This document shows positions 22,716 through 31,077 of a DNA stretch of 31,077 nt, piece by piece (the stretch's first letter is position 1; each line of letters starts with the position of its first letter). Both the position numbers and the translations under genes were made by a program. The notes beneath the pieces are model-generated. The model saw nothing but the letters and a program-made list of their open reading frames with translations. It had not been told where the DNA came from and did no database searches. Source of the stretch: JAVBMP01 sp031552195 (GTDB taxonomy: Bacteria > Desulfobacterota > Desulfovibrionia > Desulfovibrionales > Desulfovibrionaceae); the NCBI GenBank assembly GCA_031552195.1, contig JAVBMT010000024.1, forward strand, positions 1-31,077, given 5' to 3'.

Positions 22716-25700
22716 ATGCTGCAAAGAGTTGAAATACGCCTGAGGCCTGACCTGACCGACTCCGCCGGACGTAACGTTGCCGCCAGGATAAAGGATTTTC
22801 TTCACCTTGAGGTTGAAGACGCCAAGGTTGTCAAGGTGTTCACCATTGACAAACTGGACAGCGCAAGCTGCGCGAAAGTGATAGAAAAATCCGTCCTGCA
22901 CGACCCGATTTTGCAGGAAGCCTCTCTTTCCGCCTGGAACATGGGGGCGGACTGGATTCTTGAAGTCGGGTTCAAGCCAGGCGTTACAGACAACGAAGGC
23001 CGCACCGCCAAAGAAACGCTCGCTTTGGCCCTTGGCTGCGCGAAAGATTCTTTTCCGGTGGTGTACACTTCTGTTCAGTATCATCTTTTTTGCAAGCTGC
23101 AACGCAATGATATTGAGCATATTGCCAAAGATATGCTCGCTAACGAACTTATTCAGCGCTTTGAAATCAAAAGCGGGGAAGAGTGGGGAAAAGCCCCCGG
23201 TTTCACCCCGAAGGCCGCGCAGGTTCTGGGCAAAGCCATGGACGACGTGGCCGTCATCCCCGTTTCAAGCATGGATGACCAGGCCTTGACGGCATTCAGC
23301 CGGGAAAACACGCTCGCCCTTTCCCTGGAAGAAATGCGCATTATCAAAGACCATTATGCCGACTCTCAGGTACGCCTGGCCAGGCAGGAAGCCGGGTTGC
23401 CCCATGATCCGACGGACGCGGAAGTTGAAGTGCTGGCTCAAACATGGTCGGAGCATTGCAAACATAAAATTTTCGCCGCGCGCATCAGCTATCATGACGA
23501 AGAAAACGGCGAATCAGAAGAAATAGACAGCCTTTATAAAACCTACATCCAAGGCAGCACGAAAAATTTGCGCGAGCAGATGGGCGAAAAAGATTTCTGC
23601 CGCTCTGTCTTTAAAGATAACGCCGGGGTGGTGGCCTTTAACGAAAATTATGACCTCTGCATCAAGGTTGAAACCCACAACAGCCCTTCGGCCCTTGATC
23701 CCTACGGCGGAGCGTTGACTGGCATTGTCGGCGTAAACCGCGACCCCATGGGAACCGGCCTTGGCGCGAACATGGTCTGCAATACCGACGTGTTTTGCTT
23801 TGCCTCGCCTTTTTATGAAGGCGAGTTGCCGCCTCGCCTTTTGCATCCGCGCCGGGTGATGGAAGGAGTGCGCGAAGGGGTTGAGCACGGCGGCAATAAA
23901 TCAGGCATTCCCACCGTTAACGGCTCGGTTGTTTTCGACGAGCGTTTTCTTGGAAAACCGCTGGTTTTCTGCGGCACGGTCGGACTTATTCCGCGTCTGG
24001 TGGCCGGCCGGCCTGGGCACGTAAAAAAGGCGTTGCCGCATGACCGCATTATCATGGCGGGCGGGCGCATAGGCAAAGACGGCATTCACGGGGCGACATT
24101 CTCATCTGAAGAGCTGCATGAAGGCTCTCCGGCCACCGCCGTGCAGATAGGCGACCCCATTACCCAGCGCAAACTTTACGACTTCATCATGGTTGCCCGC
24201 GACAAGGGGCTTTATAACGCCATTACGGACAACGGAGCCGGCGGCTTGTCTTCGTCCGTCGGAGAAATGGCGGAAGACACCGGCGGCTGCCGCATGGACC
24301 TTTCGCGGGCTCCCCTCAAATACGACGGCTTGAGGCCTTGGGAAATTCTTTTGTCGGAAGCGCAGGAACGCATGACTCTGGCCGTGCCTGCGGCCAAACT
24401 TGATGAATTCATGCGCCTGGCGGAAGAAATGGATGTTGAGGTGAGCGATTTGGGCGAATTTACTGAAAGCGGTTACTTCCACATCGTTTACAAAGATAAG
24501 ACCGTGGCTTGGCTGCCCATGCGCTTTATGCACGAAGGGCTTCCACAAATGAAACTGCGGGCGCGCTGGAAGCGGCCTGAGCAACCCGCCAACCCCAAGG
24601 GCGAAACCAAGTTTGAAATAGTCAGGACGGAGCAGGGGGCCTTTTTGCACAAGATGCTCGGCCGCCTGAATATTTGCAGCAAAGAATATATGATCCGGCA
24701 ATATGACCATGAAATTAAAGGCAGCAGCGTCGTAAAACCCCTGGTCGGCGTAAAGCGCGACGGGCCGGGAGACGCGGCCGTGCTGCGGCCGGTTCTCGAT
24801 TCCTGCGAAGGCATGGCCCTTTCGCACGGCATCTGTCCAAAATTCAGTGATTATGACACGTACTGGATGATGGCCAACGCCATAGATGAAGCTGTGCGCA
24901 ACGCCGTCGCGGTCGGGGCCGACCCCGCCCGCCTGGCCGGGGTGGACAACTTCTGCTGGTGCGACCCGGTGCAATCCGAACGCACCCCGGACGGCGAATA
25001 CAAGCTGGCCCAGCTGGTACGCGCCAATAAGGCCTTGTATGATTTCTGCATGGCTTACCGGCTGCCTTGCGTGTCCGGCAAAGATTCCATGAAAAACGAT
25101 TATACAGGGGGCGGGGTGAAAATTTCCATTCCGCCCACGGTGCTGTTTTCCGTGCTCGGCTATCAGCCGGATATCAACAAATCCGTCACCTCCGATTTTA
25201 AAAAGGCCGGTGACCGGATATATCTTCTGGGCCTGACCGGACGGGACCTGGCCGGCAGCGAAGCGGCGCAGGAACTCAACCTTGCGGCCAGGCTCGCCCC
25301 GGAAGCCATGCAAGTTCCGAAAGTTGACGCCAATTCCGCGAAGAAACGCTACGAAGCCTTGTTCAAGGCGATACAGAACGGACTCGTGGATGCCTGCCAT
25401 GACCTTTCAGACGGAGGCCTTGCCGTGGCCCTTGCGGAAATGGCCCTGGGCGGAAGGCTTGGAGCGGCGGTTGAGCTTGGCGCGGTTCCGGCCGACAGGC
25501 AATCTGGCCTTACCCCGGCCGAATTGCTTTACAGCGAATCGGCCAGCCGCCTTCTGGTGACGGTAAATCCGGATAAGGCCGCTGACTTTGAAGACCTGTT
25601 CAGCGGCCAGCCTTACGCCGCAATAGGCCACGTCACCGATGGCGGACGCCTGACAGTAGCGGCGGACGGGGCCGAACTGCTGAACGAGGCTGTTGAAGCG

Positions 25701-25736
25701 TTGGCGGATTCTTTCAAAGCCACGCTCAACTGGTAA
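22716..25736 (+). CDS. purL: Phosphoribosylformylglycinamidine synthase, PurS-like/PurL fusion
   Basis: 1006 residues from the ATG at 22716, which has GGAG five bases ahead; the open frame upstream to 22581 is not conserved-looking and is rejected. Residues 1-170 hold what look like two PurS-like ferredoxin-fold units (VEIRLRPDLTDSAGRNVAARIKDFLH, then VGFKPGVTDNEGRTAKETL). The two PurM-like synthase halves follow, with TWSEHCKHKIF, ETHNSPSALDPYGGALTG, RDPMGTGLGANM, DNGAGGLSSSVGEM, SGKDSMKNDY and CHDLSDGGLAVALAEMALGG. The glutaminase domain that makes E. coli PurL 1295 residues long is missing, so a separate PurQ must supply ammonia. The reaction is FGAR to FGAM in purine synthesis, using ATP. 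The next gene starts 18 bases on. Confidence 0.93.
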   Translation: MLQRVEIRLRPDLTDSAGRNVAARIKDFLHLEVEDAKVVKVFTIDKLDSASCAKVIEKSVLHDPILQEASLSAWNMGADWILEVGFKPGVTDNEGRTAKETLALALGCAKDSFPVVYTSVQYHLFCKLQRNDIEHIAKDMLANELIQRFEIKSGEEWGKAPGFTPKAAQVLGKAMDDVAVIPVSSMDDQALTAFSRENTLALSLEEMRIIKDHYADSQVRLARQEAGLPHDPTDAEVEVLAQTWSEHCKHKIFAARISYHDEENGESEEIDSLYKTYIQGSTKNLREQMGEKDFCRSVFKDNAGVVAFNENYDLCIKVETHNSPSALDPYGGALTGIVGVNRDPMGTGLGANMVCNTDVFCFASPFYEGELPPRLLHPRRVMEGVREGVEHGGNKSGIPTVNGSVVFDERFLGKPLVFCGTVGLIPRLVAGRPGHVKKALPHDRIIMAGGRIGKDGIHGATFSSEELHEGSPATAVQIGDPITQRKLYDFIMVARDKGLYNAITDNGAGGLSSSVGEMAEDTGGCRMDLSRAPLKYDGLRPWEILLSEAQERMTLAVPAAKLDEFMRLAEEMDVEVSDLGEFTESGYFHIVYKDKTVAWLPMRFMHEGLPQMKLRARWKRPEQPANPKGETKFEIVRTEQGAFLHKMLGRLNICSKEYMIRQYDHEIKGSSVVKPLVGVKRDGPGDAAVLRPVLDSCEGMALSHGICPKFSDYDTYWMMANAIDEAVRNAVAVGADPARLAGVDNFCWCDPVQSERTPDGEYKLAQLVRANKALYDFCMAYRLPCVSGKDSMKNDYTGGGVKISIPPTVLFSVLGYQPDINKSVTSDFKKAGDRIYLLGLTGRDLAGSEAAQELNLAARLAPEAMQVPKVDANSAKKRYEALFKAIQNGLVDACHDLSDGGLAVALAEMALGGRLGAAVELGAVPADRQSGLTPAELLYSESASRLLVTVNPDKAADFEDLFSGQPYAAIGHVTDGGRLTVAADGAELLNEAVEALADSFKATLNW

Positions 25737-25754
25737 CGGTTCAAAGGCCTTTTT

Positions 25755-26666
25755 ATGAAATGCACGAAATGCAAGGAGCCGGCGGTTGTAGCCTTGCCGA
25801 GCCATCATTCCGGATTTTGCGCCGCCTGTTTTCTGGATTTTTTCACCGCGCAGATAGAGAAGGGCATTCGCAAGCAACAACTTTTCACGCATTCCGACCG
25901 TATTTTGGTGGCCTTGTCCGGCGGAAAGGATTCGCTCGGCCTGATGTATGAATTGCAACGTCTAGGCTATGACGTTACCGGGCTGCATGTCGATTTGGCC
26001 ATTCCCGGTTCTTCCGCCTCAGCCAGAACGGCTGTGGAGGATTTTTGCCGCAAACACGAGCTGAAATTGATGGTTACAGAGCTGGAGGCCGAAGGTTTGC
26101 CTATTCCGAAGGTGAAAGCCCGCCTGAAACGCCCGATCTGTTCAGCCTGCGGCAAGATAAAACGCCATTATTTCAATAAGGTGGCCCTTGAAAACGGTTT
26201 TACCGTAATGGCCACCGGGCATAACCTTGATGACGAAATAGCTCGTCTTTTCAGCAATATCCTGCGTTGGGACGCTTCGTACCTTGGAGAGCAGGGGCCG
26301 ATGCTCCCGGCGGAATCCGGCTTCGCTCGCAAGGTCAAGCCGTTGTGGCGTCTTTCAGAATATGAAACAGCCCATTACGCCTTTCTGCGCGGAATAGATT
26401 ATCATTACGCCCCCTGTCCATACAGCCGCGGGGCCAGCTTCACCACGCACAAAAAATTCTGGGGCGAGCTTGAAGACGCCATGCCGGGACGCAAGCTGGA
26501 TTTTTATCAGGGCTTTTTACAAAACGGACGACAACATTTCGCCGCTGAACAGCAAAAGAGCGAAGGGACCCTTGTGCCCTGCGCCTGTTGCGGCTACCCG
26601 ACCAGCGGCGGCCCCGACGGCCTTTGCGGGGTTTGCAGGATTAAAGAATCCATCGCGCTTCCATAA
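25755..26666 (+). CDS. TtuA/Ncs6-family tRNA 2-thiolation enzyme
   Basis: 303 residues. N-terminal zinc finger Cys3/Cys6/Cys22/Cys25; PP-loop SGGKDS at 55-60, which adenylates the uridine; CSAC (Cys129, Cys132) and a further Cys in APCPYSRG, the three positions that bind the Fe-S cluster in TtuA; ATGHNLDDEIARLFSNILR; C-terminal zinc finger CACCGYPTS..GLCGVC. Family members thiolate U54 (TtuA) or U34 (Ncs6/Ctu1), using a protein- or sulfide-borne sulfur. In a sulfidogenic organism free sulfide could be the donor, which is inference. AAAGG lies ahead of the ATG; only 18 bases separate it from purL, so they are probably co-transcribed. TtcA (C32) is a relative but lacks these flanking fingers. 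Confidence 0.85.
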   Translation: MKCTKCKEPAVVALPSHHSGFCAACFLDFFTAQIEKGIRKQQLFTHSDRILVALSGGKDSLGLMYELQRLGYDVTGLHVDLAIPGSSASARTAVEDFCRKHELKLMVTELEAEGLPIPKVKARLKRPICSACGKIKRHYFNKVALENGFTVMATGHNLDDEIARLFSNILRWDASYLGEQGPMLPAESGFARKVKPLWRLSEYETAHYAFLRGIDYHYAPCPYSRGASFTTHKKFWGELEDAMPGRKLDFYQGFLQNGRQHFAAEQQKSEGTLVPCACCGYPTSGGPDGLCGVCRIKESIALP

Positions 26667-26900
26667 AGCGCGGAGGCTCCGGCAATATGCGCTAACCGTC
26701 GCCCGCGGGCGAACGGGCGCTGCGTGCTTCCAAGTTCAGCCGCAAGGCATTTTTTATATTGCCCTTTCGGAACAGGCGGTATAAATAAAAACGTTCCATT
26801 ACGCTGCGGCCGCCGGCTTCTCCGGCATATCAGCTGGCGTGCGTCATTTTTTGTGACCATAGCGCGTTAAATTTCATTTTCTAGCATATCAGGAGGCTTA

Positions 26901-27263
26901 ATGTTTTTCACCAGTTCAGCTTTTGCCATGGGCAACGCCGCTCCAGCAGCGGGCGGAACCATGGGGCAACTTATGGGCAGCTTTGTTCCGCTCGTATTGA
27001 TTATCGTCATTTTCTACTTCATGCTGATTCGCCCCCAGCAGAAAAAAGCCAAAGAGCACAAAGCCATGCTGGCCGCCTTGAAGCCCGGCGACAAAATCAT
27101 GACCAATGGCGGCTTTTTCGGCAAAATCGTTGAAATTAACGATGTTGAAGCCATCATTGATCTTGGCGAAGTGAAAGTCACCGTCGCGCGCGGAGCCTTG
27201 AACGTTGTAGGCCCGCAGAGCGGAGCGTCTCGGGCTGAAAACGACAGAAAAAACAAGAAATAG
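26901..27263 (+). CDS. yajC: Sec translocon accessory protein YajC
   Basis: 120 residues. One transmembrane helix (about 28-46, FVPLVLIIVIFYFMLIRPQQ) is followed by the family hallmark RPQQKKAKEHKAML and a small soluble domain (LKPGDKIMTNGGFFGKIVEI). YajC associates with SecDF in the inner membrane. AGGAGG lies four bases ahead of the ATG. It heads the yajC-secD-secF group. The 234 bases upstream (26667-26900) hold no gene I can support; a weak promoter-like pair TTGCCC/TATAAA at 26759-26785 has only a 15-base spacer. Confidence 0.96.
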   Translation: MFFTSSAFAMGNAAPAAGGTMGQLMGSFVPLVLIIVIFYFMLIRPQQKKAKEHKAMLAALKPGDKIMTNGGFFGKIVEINDVEAIIDLGEVKVTVARGALNVVGPQSGASRAENDRKNKK

Positions 27264-27352
27264 AACAAGTTCCGTTTATCGGAAGTATCTTACGCGCCTG
27301 TATTTCGCCGGGCTGAAACCTGGCGGAATACGCGCGTTTTGGCGGTAACCAT

Positions 27353-28951
27353 ATGAAACAGAAACTTACGTGGCGCATCGCGCTGATAGCTGGCGTTATG
27401 CTGCTGGCGACCATTTATCTGTTGCCGAATTTCAGCGTGATCAAGGATTCCCCGCTGGGCAAATTCTTGCCGGAATCACAGATCAATCTTGGCCTTGACC
27501 TCAAAGGCGGCATTTATCTCACTTTAGGGGTAGATGTGGACAAAGCCGTGGAAAACTCCATGATGCAGAACGGCCAGTCCGTGCGTTCACTTTTCCGCAC
27601 GGAAGGCGTGTCCATCACCAACCCCCGCCTGATGACCGACAAGAAAAGCCTGGAATTCACTTTGCCGGATAAGGCGAATAAGGAAAAAGCCGAAAAACTC
27701 CTGGCTGAACATTTTCCTTTTTTACAGGTAAGCTCCAGCTCCGTCACGGATGATGGAATGATCCGTTATATTCTGGCGGTGCGCCCCGAAGAAGCCCTTC
27801 GCATGTATAACGACGTGCTTGATCAGGCCCTGACCACGATAAGCAACCGTATTGACCAGTTCGGCGTGGCGGAACCGGATATACGCCGCCAGACCGGAGA
27901 AAACCGCATTATCGTGCAGCTTCCCGGAATCAAAGACGCGGACCGGGCCATTGACATCATCGGCAAAACCGCCCACCTGGAATTTCATATCGTCAATACC
28001 GGTGTTACCCAGGCGGACATAGCCGCCGGACGCATTCCGCCCGATACCATGGTTCTGCCCTCTACTGACCGCAGGGACGCGACCGGAGCGGAACATAAAG
28101 TCGCCGTTTATCGCGAAACCCTTATGACCGGCGAACACATCAAGAACGCCAAGCAGGACTATGACCGCAATAACCAGCCGGCGGTCGCCATGTCTTTCAG
28201 CCCGCAGGGAACCGCTCTTTTCGGGCGTATCACCACGGAAAACGTGAATAAAAGCATGGCTATAGTGCTTGACGGCAAGGTTTATTCCGCCCCGAACATC
28301 AATGAGCCGATAACCCAGGGAACAGCCAGTATAACCGGACGTTTCACCCTTGAGGAAGCCAGAGACCTGGCACTGGTTTTGCGGGCCGGCTCCCTTCCGG
28401 CCCCGGTTACCGTTCTGGAAGAACGCACGGTCGGCCCCACCCTCGGGCAAGAATCAATTGAAAAAGGCATCAAGGCGGCCGCCCTCGGCGGCTTGATGGT
28501 CGTCATTTTCATGGTCGTCTATTACAGCGCCTCAGGCATCATCGCCTCTATCATGCTTATTCTTGACATGGCGCTTCTGCTCGCCGGCATGGGCGCCCTC
28601 GGGGCGACCTTAACCCTGCCAGGCATAGCGGGCATAGTCCTTACCCTGGGCATGGCCGTTGACGCCAACGTGCTTATATACGAACGCATCCGCGAGGAAC
28701 TCGGGCACGGGCTTAAACCGCACACCGCCATAGACCTGGGCTTTTCCAGAGCCACCATGGCTATTTTAGACTCGAACCTGACCACCGTCATCGCGGCGAT
28801 TATTCTGTATCAGTTCGGAACCGGGCCGATACGCGGCTTCGCGGTAACCCTTACCCTGGGCATACTCGTGTCCATGTTCACAGCGATTTTTGTTTCCCGT
28901 GTGATTTTCATGCTCTGGAAAGACAAAAACAGCGCCGGCCTGAGCATATAA
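27353..28951 (+). CDS. secD: Protein translocase subunit SecD
   Basis: 532 residues, within the short bacterial SecD range. First membrane helix at about 8-25, then the large periplasmic P1 domain opened by the SecD hallmark LGLDLKGGIYLTLGV and continuing through ISNRIDQFGVAEPDIRRQ. ITGRFTLEEARDLALVLRAGSLPAP leads into five C-terminal membrane helices with GMAVDANVLIYERIREEL and FGTGPIRGFAVTLTLGI. With SecF it uses the proton gradient to pull exported proteins through SecYEG. The ribosome site is weak (GGCGGTAA). secF follows after 15 bases. Confidence 0.96.
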   Translation: MKQKLTWRIALIAGVMLLATIYLLPNFSVIKDSPLGKFLPESQINLGLDLKGGIYLTLGVDVDKAVENSMMQNGQSVRSLFRTEGVSITNPRLMTDKKSLEFTLPDKANKEKAEKLLAEHFPFLQVSSSSVTDDGMIRYILAVRPEEALRMYNDVLDQALTTISNRIDQFGVAEPDIRRQTGENRIIVQLPGIKDADRAIDIIGKTAHLEFHIVNTGVTQADIAAGRIPPDTMVLPSTDRRDATGAEHKVAVYRETLMTGEHIKNAKQDYDRNNQPAVAMSFSPQGTALFGRITTENVNKSMAIVLDGKVYSAPNINEPITQGTASITGRFTLEEARDLALVLRAGSLPAPVTVLEERTVGPTLGQESIEKGIKAAALGGLMVVIFMVVYYSASGIIASIMLILDMALLLAGMGALGATLTLPGIAGIVLTLGMAVDANVLIYERIREELGHGLKPHTAIDLGFSRATMAILDSNLTTVIAAIILYQFGTGPIRGFAVTLTLGILVSMFTAIFVSRVIFMLWKDKNSAGLSI

Positions 28952-28966
28952 TAAAGGAGCGGGCAA

Positions 28967-30079
28967 ATGGGTTTTCATCTTATTCCTAATAACCTGAACG
29001 TTAATTTCGTAGGCATGAGGAAAATTTCCTATGCTGTTTCGATATTGCTCATTCTGGCCGGTTTCGCCGCTATTGCCGCCAACGGAGGCCTTAAGTACGG
29101 CATAGACTTCGCGGGCGGCACCGTGGTGCAGATAAAATTCTCCAAAGCGGTGGAAGACGAGGCCGTCAAAGCCGGCTTGAGCAACAGCGGACTGCCCAAT
29201 CTTGTGGTGCAGGAAGTTGGAACTGATCATTTGAATTATCTGTTGCGTATTTCCAATACCGACGAAATGACGACAACCTCTGTCAGGGAAGCTATTTCCG
29301 GCGCCCTGGGCGCGGCTTTTTCCGACAACCCCTTTGAAATTCAGCGTCTTGAGATGGTCGGACCAAAAGTAGGGGCTGATTTGCGCTCAAAGGCCGTTGA
29401 AGCCGTTTTCGTAGCCATGATTCTTATAGCCATTTACGTCTCCGGCCGGTTCGAACAGCGCTGGGGCGCTTCCATAATTATGGCCGCGGCTCTTGGCCTC
29501 ACCATGTACGTCCTGAACCTTATAGGCATTGACAAGATGATCATGCTGGCCATTTGCGGCACTTTAACGCTGGTTCTATGCTGGAAGCTCAAATTGGTGT
29601 TCGCCGTCGGCGCGCTGGTCTCCATTCTGCACGACATCCTTATTACAATCGGCGTGCTAGCCCTTCTGGGCAAAGAATTCGACCTGACCATCATCGCGGC
29701 TCTGCTCACTATCGTCGGTTATTCGCTGAACGATACCATCATAGTTTATGACCGGATCAGGGAAAACCTGCGCAACACGCGTAAAACGCCGCTTGCCACC
29801 ATTATCAACCGCAGCCTCAACCAGACCATGTCGCGTACTGTGCTTACGTCAGGAACTACGTTGCTGACCATCGGTTCTCTACTGGTCTTCGGCGGAGATA
29901 TAATACATGATTTTTCGCTGGTGATGTTCCTTGGGGTGTTCATCGGCACGGCATCGTCAATCTTTGTCGCCAGCCCGGTGCTGCTGATTTTTGGCGACAG
30001 CGTCGTCGCCAGGGCGGAGAAGGATGCCGCCAGGCGGGAAGCCGAAGCCAAAAGGCCGAAACGCGCGGCCCAGGTGTAA
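28967..30079 (+). CDS. secF: Protein translocase subunit SecF
   Basis: 370 residues. N-terminal helix at about 20-38, the SecF signature KYGIDFAGGTVVQIKF, a short periplasmic domain, then five helices containing GYSLNDTIIVYDRIRENLR and the conserved RTVLTSGTTLLTIGSLLVFGG segment. The tail is charged (RREAEAKRPKRAAQV). GGAG lies seven bases ahead. It is the partner of SecD, encoded directly upstream, and a hairpin follows the stop. Confidence 0.96.
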   Translation: MGFHLIPNNLNVNFVGMRKISYAVSILLILAGFAAIAANGGLKYGIDFAGGTVVQIKFSKAVEDEAVKAGLSNSGLPNLVVQEVGTDHLNYLLRISNTDEMTTTSVREAISGALGAAFSDNPFEIQRLEMVGPKVGADLRSKAVEAVFVAMILIAIYVSGRFEQRWGASIIMAAALGLTMYVLNLIGIDKMIMLAICGTLTLVLCWKLKLVFAVGALVSILHDILITIGVLALLGKEFDLTIIAALLTIVGYSLNDTIIVYDRIRENLRNTRKTPLATIINRSLNQTMSRTVLTSGTTLLTIGSLLVFGGDIIHDFSLVMFLGVFIGTASSIFVASPVLLIFGDSVVARAEKDAARREAEAKRPKRAAQV

Positions 30080-30106
30080 CTTTTCAAGCGCCGCATGGAT
30101 TTTTGG

Positions 30107-30142
30107 TTATCCGGAAAACGTGATTTGCATTTTTCCGGATAA
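30107..30142 (+). terminator. Terminator of the yajC-secDF group
   Basis: 12-bp perfect stem (30107-30118 with 30131-30142), extendable by a G-U and a G-C pair, loop of 12, 27 bases past the secF stop. The downstream T tract is scattered rather than continuous. Confidence 0.6.
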
Positions 30143-30234
30143 TCAATTTAGATGTTGTTTTTTTGTTGTTACAGAAGAGTACGTTGTGTTTTTGCAACAA
30201 GTTTAACCTTAAATAAATTGATAGGATAGTGACT

Positions 30235-30975
30235 ATGAAAAAAGTTTATCTACTCTTTGCGCTTGCTATTTTACTTTTGGCCGCCTCGGGCTGCCAGATG
30301 GACATGAACAAAGCCGCCAGCGCCGCCGGAGACTTGTACAACGCCGCCTCCATAAGCGACGATGAATTGAAGCAGGTTTGCGTCCAGATGCGCGCGGTTG
30401 GCGACAAAGAAAACAAAGTCGCCGCTCCGGGCAGCAAATATGCCCAGCGCCTGAATAAGCTTACGGCCAAATTCAAGACTGTTGACGGGCAAAAGCTTAA
30501 CTATAAAGTTTACATGGTCAACGAAGTTAACGCCAACGCCACCGCTGACGGCTCCATCCGGGTTTATTCCGGCCTGATGGACATGATGAATGACGATGAA
30601 TTGCGCTTCGTGCTCGGCCATGAAATAGGACACGTTATTGAAGGCCATTCACTCAACGCCATACGCATGGCCTATGCTTCCTCCGCCGCCATCAAAGCCG
30701 CGGGCGCGGCTTCCGGAACCGTCGGCGCGTTGACCGAAGGCCAGCTTGGCGGCCTGCTGCATGAAGTTATCAACGCTCAGTTTTCTCAGGCCCAGGAAAC
30801 TTCTTCTGACGATTACGGCTTGAATTTCCTGAAGAAGAATGGCTTTAACACCAAAGGCGCTGTGGGCGCCCTGAAAAAACTGGCTGAATTGGGCGGCAAG
30901 GGCAGCATTACCTCCAGCCACCCTGATCCGGCTTCCCGCGCCGCGAGAATGGAATCTCTTGTAAACGCGAAATAA
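30235..30975 (+). CDS. loiP: LoiP-like M48 metalloprotease, lipoprotein
   Basis: 246 residues from the ATG at 30235, with AGGA ahead. Lipoprotein signal peptide 1-19 ends in the lipobox AASG-Cys20. Strong match to E. coli LoiP in NYKVYMVNEVNA, IRVYSGLMDMMNDDEL and FSQAQETSSDDYG. The zinc site is HEIGH at 129-133 with Glu188 as third ligand and Asp192 beside it. LoiP is an outer-membrane lipoprotein that cleaves misfolded proteins under envelope stress; Asp/Gln sorting at position 2 after Cys (Gln here) favours the outer membrane, if E. coli rules apply. It is a single-gene unit after secF, which fits envelope quality control but may be chance. Confidence 0.9.
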   Translation: MKKVYLLFALAILLLAASGCQMDMNKAASAAGDLYNAASISDDELKQVCVQMRAVGDKENKVAAPGSKYAQRLNKLTAKFKTVDGQKLNYKVYMVNEVNANATADGSIRVYSGLMDMMNDDELRFVLGHEIGHVIEGHSLNAIRMAYASSAAIKAAGAASGTVGALTEGQLGGLLHEVINAQFSQAQETSSDDYGLNFLKKNGFNTKGAVGALKKLAELGGKGSITSSHPDPASRAARMESLVNAK

Positions 30976-30996
30976 GCCCGTTCGATCTAAAATTGT

Positions 30997-31036
30997 AAAG
31001 AAGTCCCCAACCGTTGCAACCGTTAGGGACATCTTT
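30997..31036 (+). terminator. Weak hairpin after the metalloprotease gene
   Basis: AAAGA..GTCCC (30997-31007) pairs with GGGAC..TCTTT (31026-31036) with one mismatch; only three T residues close the stem. It lies 22 bases past the stop. The rest of the window end shows no gene. Confidence 0.4.
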
Positions 31037-31077
31037 ACTGAAGATAAGGTAAAAATTCCGAGTCAAAAAATTCCGCC

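Noticed and set aside
1..31077. Mobile element, prophage or CRISPR
   Set aside because: No transposase, integrase, cas gene, terminal repeats or spacer-repeat array was seen; the CARF-type domain at 5874-7604 belongs to an RtcR-like activator, not to a CRISPR system.

Overview
The window looks like chromosome from a Gram-negative, flagellated, Desulfovibrio-like bacterium (Desulfovibrionaceae is an inference). The clues are the flagellin sequence style (MALIINHNLMAMNANRN start), a PurS-like/PurL fused purine enzyme, SecD/SecF/YajC, a LoiP-type lipoprotein protease and the use of sigma-28 and sigma-54 promoters. No mobile element, CRISPR array or rRNA was seen.

Region 1 (1-13009) is the unusual part: six paralogous alkaline-phosphatase-superfamily, sulfatase-like hydrolase genes, all on the minus strand. 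I call them copy A (cut by the window edge) to copy F. Each has its own leader, and most have their own strong hairpin terminator, so they look like separate single-gene units. They have no signal peptide. At the position where true sulfatases carry the Cys that becomes formylglycine, they carry Thr (TVPCR instead of CxPSR). They differ mainly in two segments that may set substrate specificity. Two regulators are embedded: a LysR-type gene divergent from copy A with a classic dyad between them, and an RtcR-like sigma-54 activator (CARF-type sensor plus AAA+ domain) divergent from copy C, which has a good -24/-12 promoter. No rtcA or rtcB is present. Copies B, D, E and F instead share an exact TTGACA element upstream. 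The picture is one enzyme family with its copies under different regulatory inputs.

Region 2 (13010-18560) holds the translation factor ettA, an orphan DapF-fold racemase closest to the histidine racemase CntK, a tRNA-Leu(UAG), fabH, and a flagellin gene with a near-perfect sigma-28 promoter.

Region 3 (18660-31077) is a plus-strand run of housekeeping genes: rfbB (dTDP-glucose 4,6-dehydratase), a 52-residue small protein, a TviB-like UDP-sugar dehydrogenase, a long-chain polyprenyl diphosphate synthase, purL, a TtuA/Ncs6-family tRNA thiolase, yajC-secD-secF, and a LoiP-like outer-membrane metalloprotease. The sugar genes point to surface polysaccharide, and the prenyl synthase to quinone side chains.

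The strongest candidate for an undescribed system is the multi-copy Thr-type 'sulfatase' array with its orphan RtcR-like switch.
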